Assembly: GCF_003051005.1 (NCBI RefSeq)
Contig: NZ_QAOW01000004.1
Location: 186,001 to 250,000 of the forward strand
Source: Rhodococcus sp. OK519
GTDB lineage: Bacteria; Actinomycetota; Actinomycetes; Mycobacteriales; Mycobacteriaceae
Direction: 5' to 3'
Length of the DNA stretch: 64,000 bases
Below are positions 44,301 to 52,353 of the stretch, piece after piece. The translations under genes were made by a program, and so were the position numbers. Within the stretch, counting starts at the first letter, position 1, and the number at the start of each line of letters is the position of its first letter. The notes below the pieces were generated by a model that worked only from the letters and a program-made list of their open reading frames with translations, made no database searches and had not been told where the DNA came from.

Positions 44301-45480
44301 CACCCCGGACCAGTTGGTCTACCGAATCGTCACCGAGGGCGATCCGGATGCACCGATTCTGCCGCCCGAGGTCGGGAACCTGTATCGCGCGATGGACACG
44401 GCGACCGCGGCCGTCAAGACGAGCGAGAACGCCAAGAAGTCGACTCGTTCGGCCCTCACCGCCGCCCTGCAGGACTTCGATGCCCAACTCGCCGCGGCGG
44501 GCCAGGACTATCGGCTGCAGTGGGATGCGCCGGACGGACTGACCGTCGTCCGCGTCCAGGACGATCAGGGCTTCTCCTCGATCGGCGACTTCGCGACCCG
44601 GATCGGGGCGGCGCGTCACGACCAGGAGGTGCTGCTCACCGATTCCGAGCGGCGCATCCTCGAGGACGCGTTGCTGACCGGTCTCGCCCAGCAGATCCAC
44701 GAACGCACCGCCGACGCCCGTGATCTGATCGCGCAGATGGGCACCGAGATGCGCGAGCGCCGCATGTCGTCGGGCAGCACGATCGGCGTGCACTGGGTGC
44801 TCGCCGACAACCTCGACGACAGCTCGCGGGCCGTCTCGAAGCTGCTGGACCGGGCGCACTCGGCACTGAGCGCCGACGAACTGGCGACCATCCGCGCCCA
44901 CTTCGCCGCGCAGGTCCGGATCGCGCGGGCCGCACATCCGGAGCGCTCGTATCCCGAGATCCTCGCGTCGGCGCTGGACTACCGCCGGTGGCGGGTGTTC
45001 TCGTTCACGCTCGTCGGCGGCGACGGCAGCGAGGACCGTCTCACCGTCGCCCGCCACAGCGCACTGTCCGGTGGCGAGCAGTCCGTGTCGCTGCACCTGC
45101 CGCTCTTCGCCGCCGCCCACGTCATGCTCTCGTCGGCCGACCCGCACTCTCCGCGACTGCTCGGCCTGGACGAGGCGTTCGCCGGTGTCGACGACAACGG
45201 GCGCAGCGAACTGCTCGGCCTCAGCGTCCAGTTCGATCTCGACCTCTTCATGACCGGATACGACCTCTGGATCACGTACGCGGGCGTGCCCGGCTGCGCT
45301 CACTACGATCTGGCTCACTCGACGGCGGAGCAGAGCGTCAGCGCGGCTCTGCTGGTGTGGTCGGGCGGCGATCTGCTGGCGGAGCACGACGGGAGTAATC
45401 TCGCGCGGGCTCTGGGCTCGCCGCTCCGTCGCCGCGTCCCCGCCACCGCCGACGGCGGACTCGAATTCGCGGACGTTTAG
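41308..45480 (+). CDS. jetC: Wadjet type II JetC, SMC-like ATPase (TIGR02680)
   Basis: 1390-residue MukB/SMC-like ATPase expected to extrude DNA loops. Walker A G-P-N-G-S-G-K-T at residues 35-42; ABC signature L-S-G-G-E-Q from residue 1253; Walker B L-L-G-L-D-E-A-F with Asp1288-Glu1289. All catalytic motifs are intact. Between the two halves are long Glu/Arg/Ala-rich coiled coils interrupted by a globular hinge (about residues 560-720). Starts 13 nt after jetB. A strong hairpin follows 18 nt after the stop, and no jetD is found downstream. Confidence 0.9.
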   Translation: MASARFKPTRAGIINLWDYRDQEFSFADGRLVLRGPNGSGKTKALEVLFPFVFDGRIEPRRLNPFAGEERTMKSNLLYRGQDSAHSYVWMEFARGPQEDPEAVTVGIGMRASRQNDKVTRWYFVADGRVGVDFSLLGDDDRPLTKKQLAEQLGSDAITDRPVDYRGAIDARLFGLGAERYDQLINLILTLRRPQLAKNLDPKGLSQALTDGLRPLDEQLVLEAARSFSDMEEVGRALEGLAAADQAAQSFVTVYSKYLAQQARTDVEQVARRLESVERAQSVLDGAVALQSSRQEERLLAEDRFTAAERALEQARADLDTLQRSGAYEGKQQLDDLAAAVAQLKLSTEQQADKARRAQATLEQRTDEAMRATDSVRRATAALVHAEEQLADAAEQAGIAWTPLPDGSRSDQITAAVRGHAEERDGDVRAVRASLATVEKAGTERDRADRAADRGRELLESAQAAVAEAEASVELARADCAAALRGWWTEHSTEYASIGVTANLFAGLDAALARAGEDDSPSLTTVLHEETQSALDEQRAQRRDAVAEQSAARDRIAALRADRKLVAAEHDDAPAGFAFRTGDRSDLSGAPLWRLVRFASGVEPALAAGVESALAAANLLDGWIFGGDGPPPSLESEQYLTALPADRRPTGPTLADVLEVEPDAGVPESTVQAILESISLDRGNTAGDSVVGIGVDGHFRQGVQRGRHVKSEAEYIGTTARERRRAQRLEEIDLDIAAAEEALAAARDAEAETAAVVDRLTGAGKALPRTSAVLAAIKKLTEAAGALRIRSESTTTSGDELDQAIADHTAKEKQLRAIAVTHRASHHARDIDALAASIRHFESQGEQLLRCRREHEKELEHTREAEDRLEEARGNTDEFVEEAAVAEENYAQQVSRLETLREALGASAEQIDADLEEARARIEVCKTEQRGARKAYDTAVEQIGKAEGAHSAAVEALRSALTETRTDVDRLAPYARRDLLDLLGVAGEHTWPQSNAAWLTPDQLVYRIVTEGDPDAPILPPEVGNLYRAMDTATAAVKTSENAKKSTRSALTAALQDFDAQLAAAGQDYRLQWDAPDGLTVVRVQDDQGFSSIGDFATRIGAARHDQEVLLTDSERRILEDALLTGLAQQIHERTADARDLIAQMGTEMRERRMSSGSTIGVHWVLADNLDDSSRAVSKLLDRAHSALSADELATIRAHFAAQVRIARAAHPERSYPEILASALDYRRWRVFSFTLVGGDGSEDRLTVARHSALSGGEQSVSLHLPLFAAAHVMLSSADPHSPRLLGLDEAFAGVDDNGRSELLGLSVQFDLDLFMTGYDLWITYAGVPGCAHYDLAHSTAEQSVSAALLVWSGGDLLAEHDGSNLARALGSPLRRRVPATADGGLEFADV

Positions 45481-45498
45481 GCCCCGGAAAGGGCAATC

Positions 45499-45530
45499 GG
45501 GGCGCCCGGATCACTCGATCCGCCCGCCCC
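45499..45530 (+). terminator. Hairpin terminator after jetC
   Basis: Arms of 14 nt (GGGGCG, CC, CGGATC and the mirrored GATCCG, CC, CGCCCC) with a 4-nt loop and one 2x2 internal mismatch. Marks the end of jetABC. Confidence 0.7.
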
Positions 45531-45589
45531 CGAATGCGTTATCTACCAGGTCTGACGACACAATCCCCGCAACGACACGCCGTCAGCTT

Positions 45590-45605
45590 TGTGATCTGAA
45601 TCACT
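45590..45605 (+). promoter_or_regulatory. CRP-like site before GH19 gene
   Basis: TGTGATCTGAATCACT fits GTGA-N6-TCAC. Lies about 190 bp before the start codon, so it could activate or repress a promoter in the AT-rich leader. Confidence 0.5.
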
Positions 45606-45791
45606 TTGGATGCCCGAAGTGGCACTCGTCTCGATGACTTGAAGATCTTTGGTAACAGCCTGTTATCTGGTTGTGACCTTGCCGTGACCACCCGGTGATC
45701 CGACGGTCTCGATCACGACGATCGCTATCGATACTACCGGTGTTCACGCCCGACGCGGTTGCCCCCGCAGCCCTCAGCCGGAGCATGAGCC

Positions 45792-46637
45792 TTGCATAAC
45801 ACCCTTGACTGCACGAACGATCGAAAGACCGGCACCCAGCGCGGACTCCTGTCCCGGGCCCGCGTCGCCGTCCTCGCGACCGCCACCGTGGCCGGGCTCT
45901 GCGCCGGCAACCTCGCTGCCGCGCCCATCGCATCCGCGAGCATCACGCCAGCGTTACCTGCCGCCCCCGCGCAGTTCCTCGACACCGCGGGCCTGCTGAA
46001 GGCACTCGACCTCCCCCTCTCCTCCACCGCACCCGCCCCCGTGTCGCAGGCGAGCATCATCCCGGCGCCGGCACCGATGGCCCCCGCCCCCGCACCCGCA
46101 CCGCCGGCACCGGCGTCCGTCACGCTCGACGAGCTCGTCAACATCGTGCCGCAGGTGGCTGCCGACCGCTTGGCACAGTACGTCGCGCCCCTCAACGAGG
46201 CACTGGCGAAGGCAGCGATCGACACCCCCCTCCGGAAGGCCGCGTTCCTCGCGCAGCTCGTCGTCGAGTCCGACTCCTTCCGCACGTTCGAGGAGTATGC
46301 GTCCGGCCGCGCCTACGAGGGTCGTTCGGATCTCGGCAACGTCGCACCCGGCGACGGTGAGCGCTTCAAGGGCCGCGGCGCCATTCAGGTCACCGGCCGG
46401 CACAACTACGAGAGCGTCAGCCAGTACCTCGGCATCGACTTCATCGCGAACCCCGAGCTGATGGCGACGCCGGAGAACGCCTTCGAGACCGCAGCCTGGT
46501 ACTGGCAGTCCCGCAACCTCAACTCCGTGTCGGACAGCGGCAGCATCGAGTCCGTGTCGCGCATCGTCAACGGTGGCACGCACGGCCTGGTTCAGCGGAT
46601 CGACAGCTTCCAGCGCGCGCTCGCCGTCTTCCACTGA
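45792..46637 (+). CDS. Secreted GH19-type muralytic enzyme (chitinase/lysozyme-like)
   Basis: 281 residues. A signal peptide (A-R-V-A-V-L-A-T-A-T-V-A-G-L, cleavage near A-S-A-S) is followed by a Pro/Ala-rich linker (about residues 75-110) and a GH19 domain. The domain shows V-V-E-S-D-S-F (first catalytic Glu), A-Y-E-G-R (second), G-R-G-A-I-Q-V-T-G-R-H-N-Y and A-A-W-Y-W. GH19 cleaves chitin or peptidoglycan; a cell-wall target is more likely here. Start is TTG at 45792 with GGAG 8 nt before; this rare start may lower expression. Confidence 0.85.
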   Translation: MHNTLDCTNDRKTGTQRGLLSRARVAVLATATVAGLCAGNLAAAPIASASITPALPAAPAQFLDTAGLLKALDLPLSSTAPAPVSQASIIPAPAPMAPAPAPAPPAPASVTLDELVNIVPQVAADRLAQYVAPLNEALAKAAIDTPLRKAAFLAQLVVESDSFRTFEEYASGRAYEGRSDLGNVAPGDGERFKGRGAIQVTGRHNYESVSQYLGIDFIANPELMATPENAFETAAWYWQSRNLNSVSDSGSIESVSRIVNGGTHGLVQRIDSFQRALAVFH

Positions 46638-46659
46638 CGCACCGCACCATCTCGACCAT

Positions 46660-46698
46660 CTCGCCCCCTGTCGGACAGCATGTCCGGCAGGGGGCGAG
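46660..46698 (+). terminator. Terminator after GH19 gene
   Basis: 18-bp stem (CTCGCCCCCTG-type arms, one G-U pair) with a 3-nt loop, 22 nt after the stop. Confidence 0.8.
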
Positions 46699-46721
46699 TC
46701 GGTTCCGGGGTACGCCTCCGC

Positions 46722-46751
46722 TTGAAAGTTCGGGTCACCGAAATCTATAGT
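46722..46751 (+). promoter_or_regulatory. mntH promoter with internal dyad operator
   Basis: TTGAAA (46722-46727), 18-nt spacer, TATAGT (46746-46751): the most sigma70-like promoter in the window. Between them lies the dyad TTCGG-GTCA-CCGAA (46729-46742), where a repressor would block polymerase. A metal regulator is the natural candidate. Confidence 0.55.
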
Positions 46752-46789
46752 GCGTAGTAGCGAACCACCGCGTCACCGGTGCTCGCGGC

Positions 46790-48076
46790 ATGCCCGAAGA
46801 GTTCAGCGAGCGGAGTCCAGTGAGCACCGAGATCGACGCACCCTCAGCGCCGCGACGGCGGGGCGGCAGCCTTCGCTCCGCGGCCCTGCTGGGTCCGGCC
46901 TTCGTCGCCGCGATCGCCTACGTCGATCCGGGCAATGTCGCGGCCAACCTCACAGCCGGCGCCAAGTACGGATACCTCCTCATCTGGGTGCTCGTACTCG
47001 CGAACGCGATGGCGGTCCTGATTCAGTACCTCTCGGCGAAACTCGGCCTGGTCACCGGGCGGTCGCTGCCGGAGATGCTGGGGCAGCGCCTCCGCAAGAG
47101 GAATCGGCGAGCCTTCTGGCTGCAAGCGGAGGGCATGGCCGCCGCGACCGATCTCGCGGAAGTGATCGGCGGCGCGATCGCCCTGCATCTGCTGTTCGGT
47201 CTACCCCTGTTCGTCGGCGGACTCATCACCGGCATCGTGTCGATGGTGATCCTGTCGATCCAGTCGCGTCACGGTCAGCGCACCTTCGAGTTCGTCGTGA
47301 TGAGCCTGCTCGCGATCATCACGATCGGGTTCCTGTCGGGGCTGGCCTTCACCGACATCTCGGCCGGCGATGCCGTGGCGGGCCTGGTCCCCCGGTTCGA
47401 GGGTTCCGAGACCGTTCTGCTCGCGGCCAGCATGCTCGGTGCCACCGTCATGCCACACGCGATCTATCTGCACTCTGCCCTGGCCCGCGACCGGCACGGC
47501 GCTGCCGGGCACGGACCGCGCCTTCATCGTCTGCTGCGGATCACCCGGTGGGATGTCACGGGCGCACTGGTGGTCGCGGGTGGAGTGAACATCGGCATGC
47601 TCCTGCTCGCCGCGTCGGCGCTGCGCGGCGTGCCCGACACCGACAGCATCGAGGGCGCGCACGCCGCGATCCAGGCGTCACTCGGCCCGGGCGTCGCCGT
47701 GGTGTTCGCGGTCGGACTCCTCGCGTCCGGTCTCGCCTCGACGTCGGTGGGCTGCGCAGCGGGATCCGAGATCATGCACGGACTGCTGAACATGCGGATC
47801 CCCGTCCTCACCCGGCGCATCGTGACACTGATCCCGGCACTGATCGTGCTCGGGATCGGCGTCGATCCCACGTATGCGCTCGTGATCAGCCAGGTCGTGC
47901 TGAGCCTGTGCATCCCGTTCGCGCTCGTCCCCCTGGTGCGGATGACGTCGGATGCCGATCTGATGGGCCCCGAGCGCAACGCGCCGGTCACCACCGCCCT
48001 CGCGTGGCTGTTCGCCGGGCTCATCATCGCGCTCAACGTCGCGCTGCTGTGGCTCACGGTGACGGGGTCTGGCTAG
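46790..48076 (+). CDS. mntH: Nramp-family Mn2+/Fe2+ transporter MntH
   Basis: Proton-coupled uptake of divalent metals, mainly manganese. 428 residues with eleven or so membrane helices. The metal-site motifs are present: D-P-G-N in helix 1 (A-Y-V-D-P-G-N-V-A-A-N) and M-P-H in helix 6 (G-A-T-V-M-P-H-A-I-Y). The ATG at 46790 is used, but a GTG at 46820 has a better ribosome site (GCGGAG) and the same membrane domain. A clear promoter with a dyad precedes it. Confidence 0.93.
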   Translation: MPEEFSERSPVSTEIDAPSAPRRRGGSLRSAALLGPAFVAAIAYVDPGNVAANLTAGAKYGYLLIWVLVLANAMAVLIQYLSAKLGLVTGRSLPEMLGQRLRKRNRRAFWLQAEGMAAATDLAEVIGGAIALHLLFGLPLFVGGLITGIVSMVILSIQSRHGQRTFEFVVMSLLAIITIGFLSGLAFTDISAGDAVAGLVPRFEGSETVLLAASMLGATVMPHAIYLHSALARDRHGAAGHGPRLHRLLRITRWDVTGALVVAGGVNIGMLLLAASALRGVPDTDSIEGAHAAIQASLGPGVAVVFAVGLLASGLASTSVGCAAGSEIMHGLLNMRIPVLTRRIVTLIPALIVLGIGVDPTYALVISQVVLSLCIPFALVPLVRMTSDADLMGPERNAPVTTALAWLFAGLIIALNVALLWLTVTGSG

Positions 48077-48091
48077 TATCCGATCCGGCTG

Positions 48092-49033
48092 TCACGGCAG
48101 CGACCACACCACTGTCGTCGCGAGCCAGAACACGAGCGCGGCGCCAGCGAGGAACACGACGGAGATCACCAGTCCGATCGTGTCGATGCGCCGATCGGTG
48201 CCCTCCCCCGGCTCCAGCCAGAAGCGCAGCACTCGGGTGACGACCGGCATCACCACCCAGGTCAGCAGACATACCGAAGCGATGTTGCCGAGCAGCAGGC
48301 TCGCCCAGAGCGGAGCGCCCGGCCACAGTTCGTCGATCAGGATCGTGAGCACCACGACCAGTGGGTAGAGCCCCACCAGGACCGAGAGTGCGGTCTTCCA
48401 CGACGGAACCTGCGCGTCGCCGGCACCGCCCGCAGGAAACCAGGAACCGTACGGGTTCGGGATCGGCCGCACGGTGAAGTTCTTGAACGCCTGTCCCTCT
48501 GCAAGCAGGGCCGCGCGCTGCGGCGATTCCAGCCACTGGTCGAGATGCTCCTGGGAATCGAACGTGAACAGAATCGTCCAGTCGTCCTGCACACCCGGGA
48601 TCGGCGGATGCCACTCCGAACCACGAAATCCGGGAAACTTCTTCTCCGCATCGGTAATTCGGCGCTGCCACGCGATGAACTCGGCCTCGCGGCCGGGCAC
48701 GGGCGGATGCGACACGACGACCGTCACCGCGTCCGAGGAGTTCTCCAACAGCACATTCTGTGTCGGCGGCGTCGTGAACAACGCACCGGCACCGTCTACC
48801 AGTTCGCGGCGCCGGCCGCTGTCCAGCCAGGCGCGCAGGTGATCGAGCGAATCGAAGCGATAGACGACCGACCATTCGCAACCGCCGTTCAGTGGCGGCG
48901 TGACCTCGGTCCCGAGAAATCCCGCGAAAGACGCAGCCGCGGAGTCGACTTCCGTCTGCCAGCGCCGGAAGTCCGCGGCGACGCCGGGACGCAACGGATG
49001 CGTGACCACCACCGTCGCGGGCCGCTCCGCCAT
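48092..49033 (-). CDS. Membrane protein with two tandem ABM (antibiotic biosynthesis monooxygenase) domains
   Basis: 313 residues. Two ferredoxin-like ABM domains in tandem (about residues 5-100 and 103-200), each with a V-V-V-T-H-P or V-V-V-S-H-P start and an S-L-D-H-L or S-Q-E-H-L-D-Q-W helix. About three membrane helices follow (215-310). Tandem ABM domains could form one internal pseudo-dimer; haem-degrading and quinol monooxygenases share this fold, but the catalytic residues are not fixed. The ATG at 49033 lies 1 nt after the deaminase stop, so the two are cotranscribed. Confidence 0.8.
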   Translation of the reverse strand: MAERPATVVVTHPLRPGVAADFRRWQTEVDSAAASFAGFLGTEVTPPLNGGCEWSVVYRFDSLDHLRAWLDSGRRRELVDGAGALFTTPPTQNVLLENSSDAVTVVVSHPPVPGREAEFIAWQRRITDAEKKFPGFRGSEWHPPIPGVQDDWTILFTFDSQEHLDQWLESPQRAALLAEGQAFKNFTVRPIPNPYGSWFPAGGAGDAQVPSWKTALSVLVGLYPLVVVLTILIDELWPGAPLWASLLLGNIASVCLLTWVVMPVVTRVLRFWLEPGEGTDRRIDTIGLVISVVFLAGAALVFWLATTVVWSLP

Positions 49034-49034
49034 G

Positions 49035-49601
49035 TCAGTACGGGTGCTTGTCGGGCTTCTCGGCCCACGTCGCGTAGGCCGCGGCCCCGAGATCGGCACG
49101 AATCTGCTCGATCTTGATGGAACGATCCGCGAGCGGGCGCGAGAAGTCCTCGTACTGGAACGCGTCGTCGAAACCGATGCCGCTGGTGGCGGGCAGATCG
49201 CTCGCGAAGTACACCGCGTCGAGCCGTGACCAGTAGATCGCGCTCATACACATCGGGCACGGTGCGCCGCACGTGTAGATCTCCATGCCCATCAGCATCC
49301 GAGCCCGTTCGGGCACCCGGTCCGGCGAGCCCGCCGGGCGCGGCACCAGCCTCAGCGTGGACTCGTCGAGATGCTCACGCGAGATGCTCGGCGCCTCGGC
49401 GTTCAGTACCACGATTGCCTTGCGGATGGCCTCGACCTCCCCGTGCGCGGTGACGTCTCCGGTGAGCAGCACGCGGTTCTGGCCCCGCGCCACGATCTCC
49501 CCGTCTCGCGCGATCACGGCCCCGAACGGGCCACCCCAGTTGTTCGTGACCGACTCGATCGCCAGCCTGCACGCCTCGTTCATGAGTTCGTCCGGTGTCA
49601 T
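49035..49601 (-). CDS. Cytidine/guanine-deaminase-fold nucleoside deaminase
   Basis: 188 residues. Zinc site: A-H-G-E (His ligand and catalytic Glu) and P-C-P-M-C (two Cys ligands). N-W-G-G-P-F-G-A-V-I near the start and the C-terminal Y-A-T-W-A-E-K-P-D are typical of guanine-deaminase-like enzymes. Substrate (guanine, cytosine or other) not certain. ATG at 49601 chosen with GGAGG 10 nt upstream; ATGs further up extend into the leader. Confidence 0.85.
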   Translation of the reverse strand: MTPDELMNEACRLAIESVTNNWGGPFGAVIARDGEIVARGQNRVLLTGDVTAHGEVEAIRKAIVVLNAEAPSISREHLDESTLRLVPRPAGSPDRVPERARMLMGMEIYTCGAPCPMCMSAIYWSRLDAVYFASDLPATSGIGFDDAFQYEDFSRPLADRSIKIEQIRADLGAAAYATWAEKPDKHPY

Positions 49602-49808
49602 GGCCGAATCGCCTCCACACATCGCAGTAGACCCACTCACAATCTAGCGAGCCGGTGAGGCACACCACGGGCGTTTGCGCTCGAAAGGCTCCATGACCAG
49701 GCGATTTGCCCCGATCTCGTGGCCGAGGCGATTCGCCGCACGGACTGACAAGGCCGGCAGCGCGGTGTCTACTTGAGAGACCCGACGATGGGATCGAGGT
49801 GAACGCGG

Positions 49809-51086
49809 ATGCCGGTGTGGCGTTTGCGCGACTTCCAGGACGACGACCTGGACCAGGCCATCCAGATCTGGGATCAGAGCCGAGTACCCGGCTCTCCCGA
49901 ACCGGTGTTCACGCTCGCCGAGGTGATGGCCGCCGCGAGAGCCGGCCAGCCCGCCGTGGTGGCGACGGTGAGTGATGAACTCGTCGGCATGGCGGTCGCG
50001 CAGGTACACGGTGAACGCGCGTGGATCCTGCTCGTCGCGCTCGGTGCACGCTGGCGCAATCGCGGCATCGGCAGCGCACTGCTGGCCAACCTCGAGCGCC
50101 GTCTGCGCAGCGCCGGCGCCCATCGCATCTCGGCGGTGCTGCCGGAAGCCGCCACCGGGTCGGCCGCGTTCGAGCACTCGGGCTACCTGCGACGCGACGG
50201 CCTCGTCTACTACGAACTGCTCGAGCCATTGGGCCCCGACAAGACGCTGCTCAGCGAACTCGGCGGTCGCGTCATGCCGGAGGGGCTCTGGCAGACCATG
50301 TCCGGCATGGAGGGCGTCAAGGAGGTCATCGAGCGCCGCATCGTCTCCCCGCTCGAGAACCCCGACCTCGCCGACCGTTACGGAGTCCATCCACCCAAGG
50401 CCGTCATCCTCTTCGGACCGCCCGGAACCGGCAAGACCAGCTTCGCGAAAGCCATCGCGTCCCGGCTGGACTGGCCGTTCGTCGAACTCTTCCCGTCCCG
50501 GCTCGCCGCCTCGTCCGAGGGCGGCCTCGCGGCGTCGCTGCGCGACGTCTTCGCGGATCTCGCCGAACTCGACGAAGTGGTGCTCTTCATCGACGAGGTC
50601 GAGGAGATCGCCAGTGCCCGAAGCGGAGTCGCCACCAACCCCGCGCACGGGGTGACGAACGAACTCCTCAAACTCATCCCCGCATTCCGCGAAGGCGAGC
50701 GGCGACTGCTGGTCTGCGCGACCAATTCGGTGCGATCACTGGACTCGGCGTTCCTGCGCCCGGGCCGATTCGACTACATGATCCCCGTCGGTCCACCGGA
50801 CACACCGGCGCGGCACGCCGTGTGGCAGCGGTATCTCGGGGCGTCGGCGGCACACGTCGATCTCGACCGACTGGTGGAGGCGAGCGAACTGTTCACCCCC
50901 GCCGACATCGAGTTCGCGTCCCGGAAGGGTTCCCAGGCCGCGTTCGAACGTGAGGTCGCCGACCGATCCGGACGTCCCGCGACCACGGACGACTACCTGT
51001 CGGCGATAGCCGACACCCGACCGACCCTCACGACCGAACTGCTCACCGAATTCGAGGCGGACAGCGAGAAGTTCACCCGACTCTGA
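49809..51086 (+). CDS. Fusion of GNAT acetyltransferase and AAA+ ATPase
   Basis: 425 residues. The first ~145 form a GNAT domain with the acetyl-CoA loop R-N-R-G-I-G-S-A-L-L. The rest (about 165-400) is a classical AAA+ module: Walker A G-P-P-G-T-G-K-T, Walker B V-L-F-I-D-E-V-E, and the arginine-finger region R-P-G-R-F-D-Y. The ATPase part resembles the FtsH/SpoVK class but has no protease domain. Possible roles are an acetylation-linked remodelling factor; no function is known to me. GAGGTG lies upstream of the ATG. The 207 bp before it hold the divergent deaminase promoter and nothing else recognised. Confidence 0.8.
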   Translation: MPVWRLRDFQDDDLDQAIQIWDQSRVPGSPEPVFTLAEVMAAARAGQPAVVATVSDELVGMAVAQVHGERAWILLVALGARWRNRGIGSALLANLERRLRSAGAHRISAVLPEAATGSAAFEHSGYLRRDGLVYYELLEPLGPDKTLLSELGGRVMPEGLWQTMSGMEGVKEVIERRIVSPLENPDLADRYGVHPPKAVILFGPPGTGKTSFAKAIASRLDWPFVELFPSRLAASSEGGLAASLRDVFADLAELDEVVLFIDEVEEIASARSGVATNPAHGVTNELLKLIPAFREGERRLLVCATNSVRSLDSAFLRPGRFDYMIPVGPPDTPARHAVWQRYLGASAAHVDLDRLVEASELFTPADIEFASRKGSQAAFEREVADRSGRPATTDDYLSAIADTRPTLTTELLTEFEADSEKFTRL

Positions 51087-51101
51087 GCGGGCCGAGCCGG
51101 A

Positions 51102-52343
51102 TCAGTGCAGTTCGACGCCCAGCAACGCATCGACTGCCGCCGCGAACGCCACGGGTGCAGCCGTGTCCGGGCCGCCGTGATCGACGGCACGCCGCGCCCA
51201 TCCGTCGATCGCGTCGAGGGCCTTGGGCGTGTCGAGGTCGTCGGCGAGGTGCTGACGCAATCGCGCGATCGTGTCGTCGGCGGACGGGCCCGACTCGAGT
51301 GCTGCGGCCTTGCGCCACAGCGCAAGCCGCTCCTGTGCGTCGGACAGCACCTGGTCGGTCCACGGACGATCGAGGCGGTAGTGCCCGGACAGCAGACCCA
51401 GCCGGATGGCCGCGGGATCGACGCCCTCGCCGCGCAGCTTCGAGACGAAGACGAGGTTGCCGCGACTCTTCGACATCTTCTCGCCGTCCAGACCGATCAT
51501 GCCGGTGTGCACGTAGTGGCGAGCGAAACGGTCCGTACCCGTGGCGGATTCGGCGTGCGCGGCCGAGAACTCGTGGTGCGGGAAGATCAGATCGCTACCG
51601 CCGCCCTGGATGTCGAAACCCGAGCCGATGCGGTTGAGTGCGATGGCGGCACACTCGATGTGCCAGCCGGGACGGCCGGGACCGAACGGCGACGGCCACG
51701 ACGGCTCGCCGGGACGCTGCGCACGCCACACCAGGGCATCGAGCGGATCACGCTTGCCGGGCCGCTTCGGGTCGCCACCGCGCTCGGCGAAGAAGTGGTC
51801 CATCGTCGCGCGGTCGTAGCCGGACTCGTAACCGAACTGCGCGGTCGCGTCCGCCCGGAAGTACACGTCCGGGTACTCGGGGTCGTCCACGACGTAGGCG
51901 GCACCGGAGGCAACGAACTTTTCGACCAGCTCGACGACCTCGTTCACCGACTCCACGGCACCGATGTAGTCGCGCGGCGGCAGGACGCGGAGCGCCTCCA
52001 TGTCCTCGCGGAACAGGGCCGTCTCCCGCATGCCGAGCACCACCCAGTCCTCGCCGTCACGGTCGGCGCGTTCGAACAGCGGGTCGTCGACGTCGGTGAC
52101 GTTCTGCACGTAGTGCATGTCGTGTCCGGCGTCCCGCAGCACCCGGTTCACCAGGTCGAACGTCAGATAGGTTGCCGCGTGGCCGAGGTGCGTCGCGTCG
52201 TACGGCGTGATGCCGCACACGTACATCTTCGCGGTCGCACCCGGGGTCACCGGCCGCACCTGCCGATCCGCGGTGTCGTAGAGCCGGAGGGCAGGACCCT
52301 GACCGGGCACGGACGGGACAGCGGTGTCGGACCAAGACTGCAT
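51102..52343 (-). CDS. mshC: Mycothiol synthesis ligase MshC
   Basis: Joins cysteine to GlcN-Ins with ATP, the fourth step of mycothiol synthesis. 413 residues, a cysteinyl-tRNA-synthetase paralogue without the anticodon domain. Zinc/adenylate signatures: [16 protein letters not shown] and W-H-I-E-C, and the K-M-S-K-S loop. The start M-Q-S-W-S matches the mycobacterial protein; the open frame continues to 52535 into mmpL without support. Converges on the GNAT-AAA+ gene (15-nt gap). Confidence 0.96.
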   Translation of the reverse strand: MQSWSDTAVPSVPGQGPALRLYDTADRQVRPVTPGATAKMYVCGITPYDATHLGHAATYLTFDLVNRVLRDAGHDMHYVQNVTDVDDPLFERADRDGEDWVVLGMRETALFREDMEALRVLPPRDYIGAVESVNEVVELVEKFVASGAAYVVDDPEYPDVYFRADATAQFGYESGYDRATMDHFFAERGGDPKRPGKRDPLDALVWRAQRPGEPSWPSPFGPGRPGWHIECAAIALNRIGSGFDIQGGGSDLIFPHHEFSAAHAESATGTDRFARHYVHTGMIGLDGEKMSKSRGNLVFVSKLRGEGVDPAAIRLGLLSGHYRLDRPWTDQVLSDAQERLALWRKAAALESGPSADDTIARLRQHLADDLDTPKALDAIDGWARRAVDHGGPDTAAPVAFAAAVDALLGVELH

Positions 52344-52353
52344 GGGAACGAGC

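Larger units (their letters stand above)
45481..45791. other. 311-bp gene-free gap after jetC
   Basis: Contains the jetC terminator (45499-45530) and a CRP-like site (45590-45605), then the leader of the GH19 gene. The middle (about 45595-45700) is AT-rich for this genome. No coding potential on either strand and no remnant of jetD was recognised. Confidence 0.7.

Noticed and set aside
42148-45387. Long minus-strand frames opposite jetC, considered as a displaced jetD
   Set aside because: They are antisense to jetC coding DNA and show no toprim or DUF2399-like motif.
45605-45791. c-di-AMP (ydaO) riboswitch before the GH19 gene
   Set aside because: Such riboswitches often precede cell-wall hydrolase genes in actinobacteria, but the conserved core blocks could not be found.
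49644-50648. 1-kb minus-strand frame opposite the GNAT-AAA+ gene
   Set aside because: The plus strand carries clear GNAT and AAA+ motifs across the same region.
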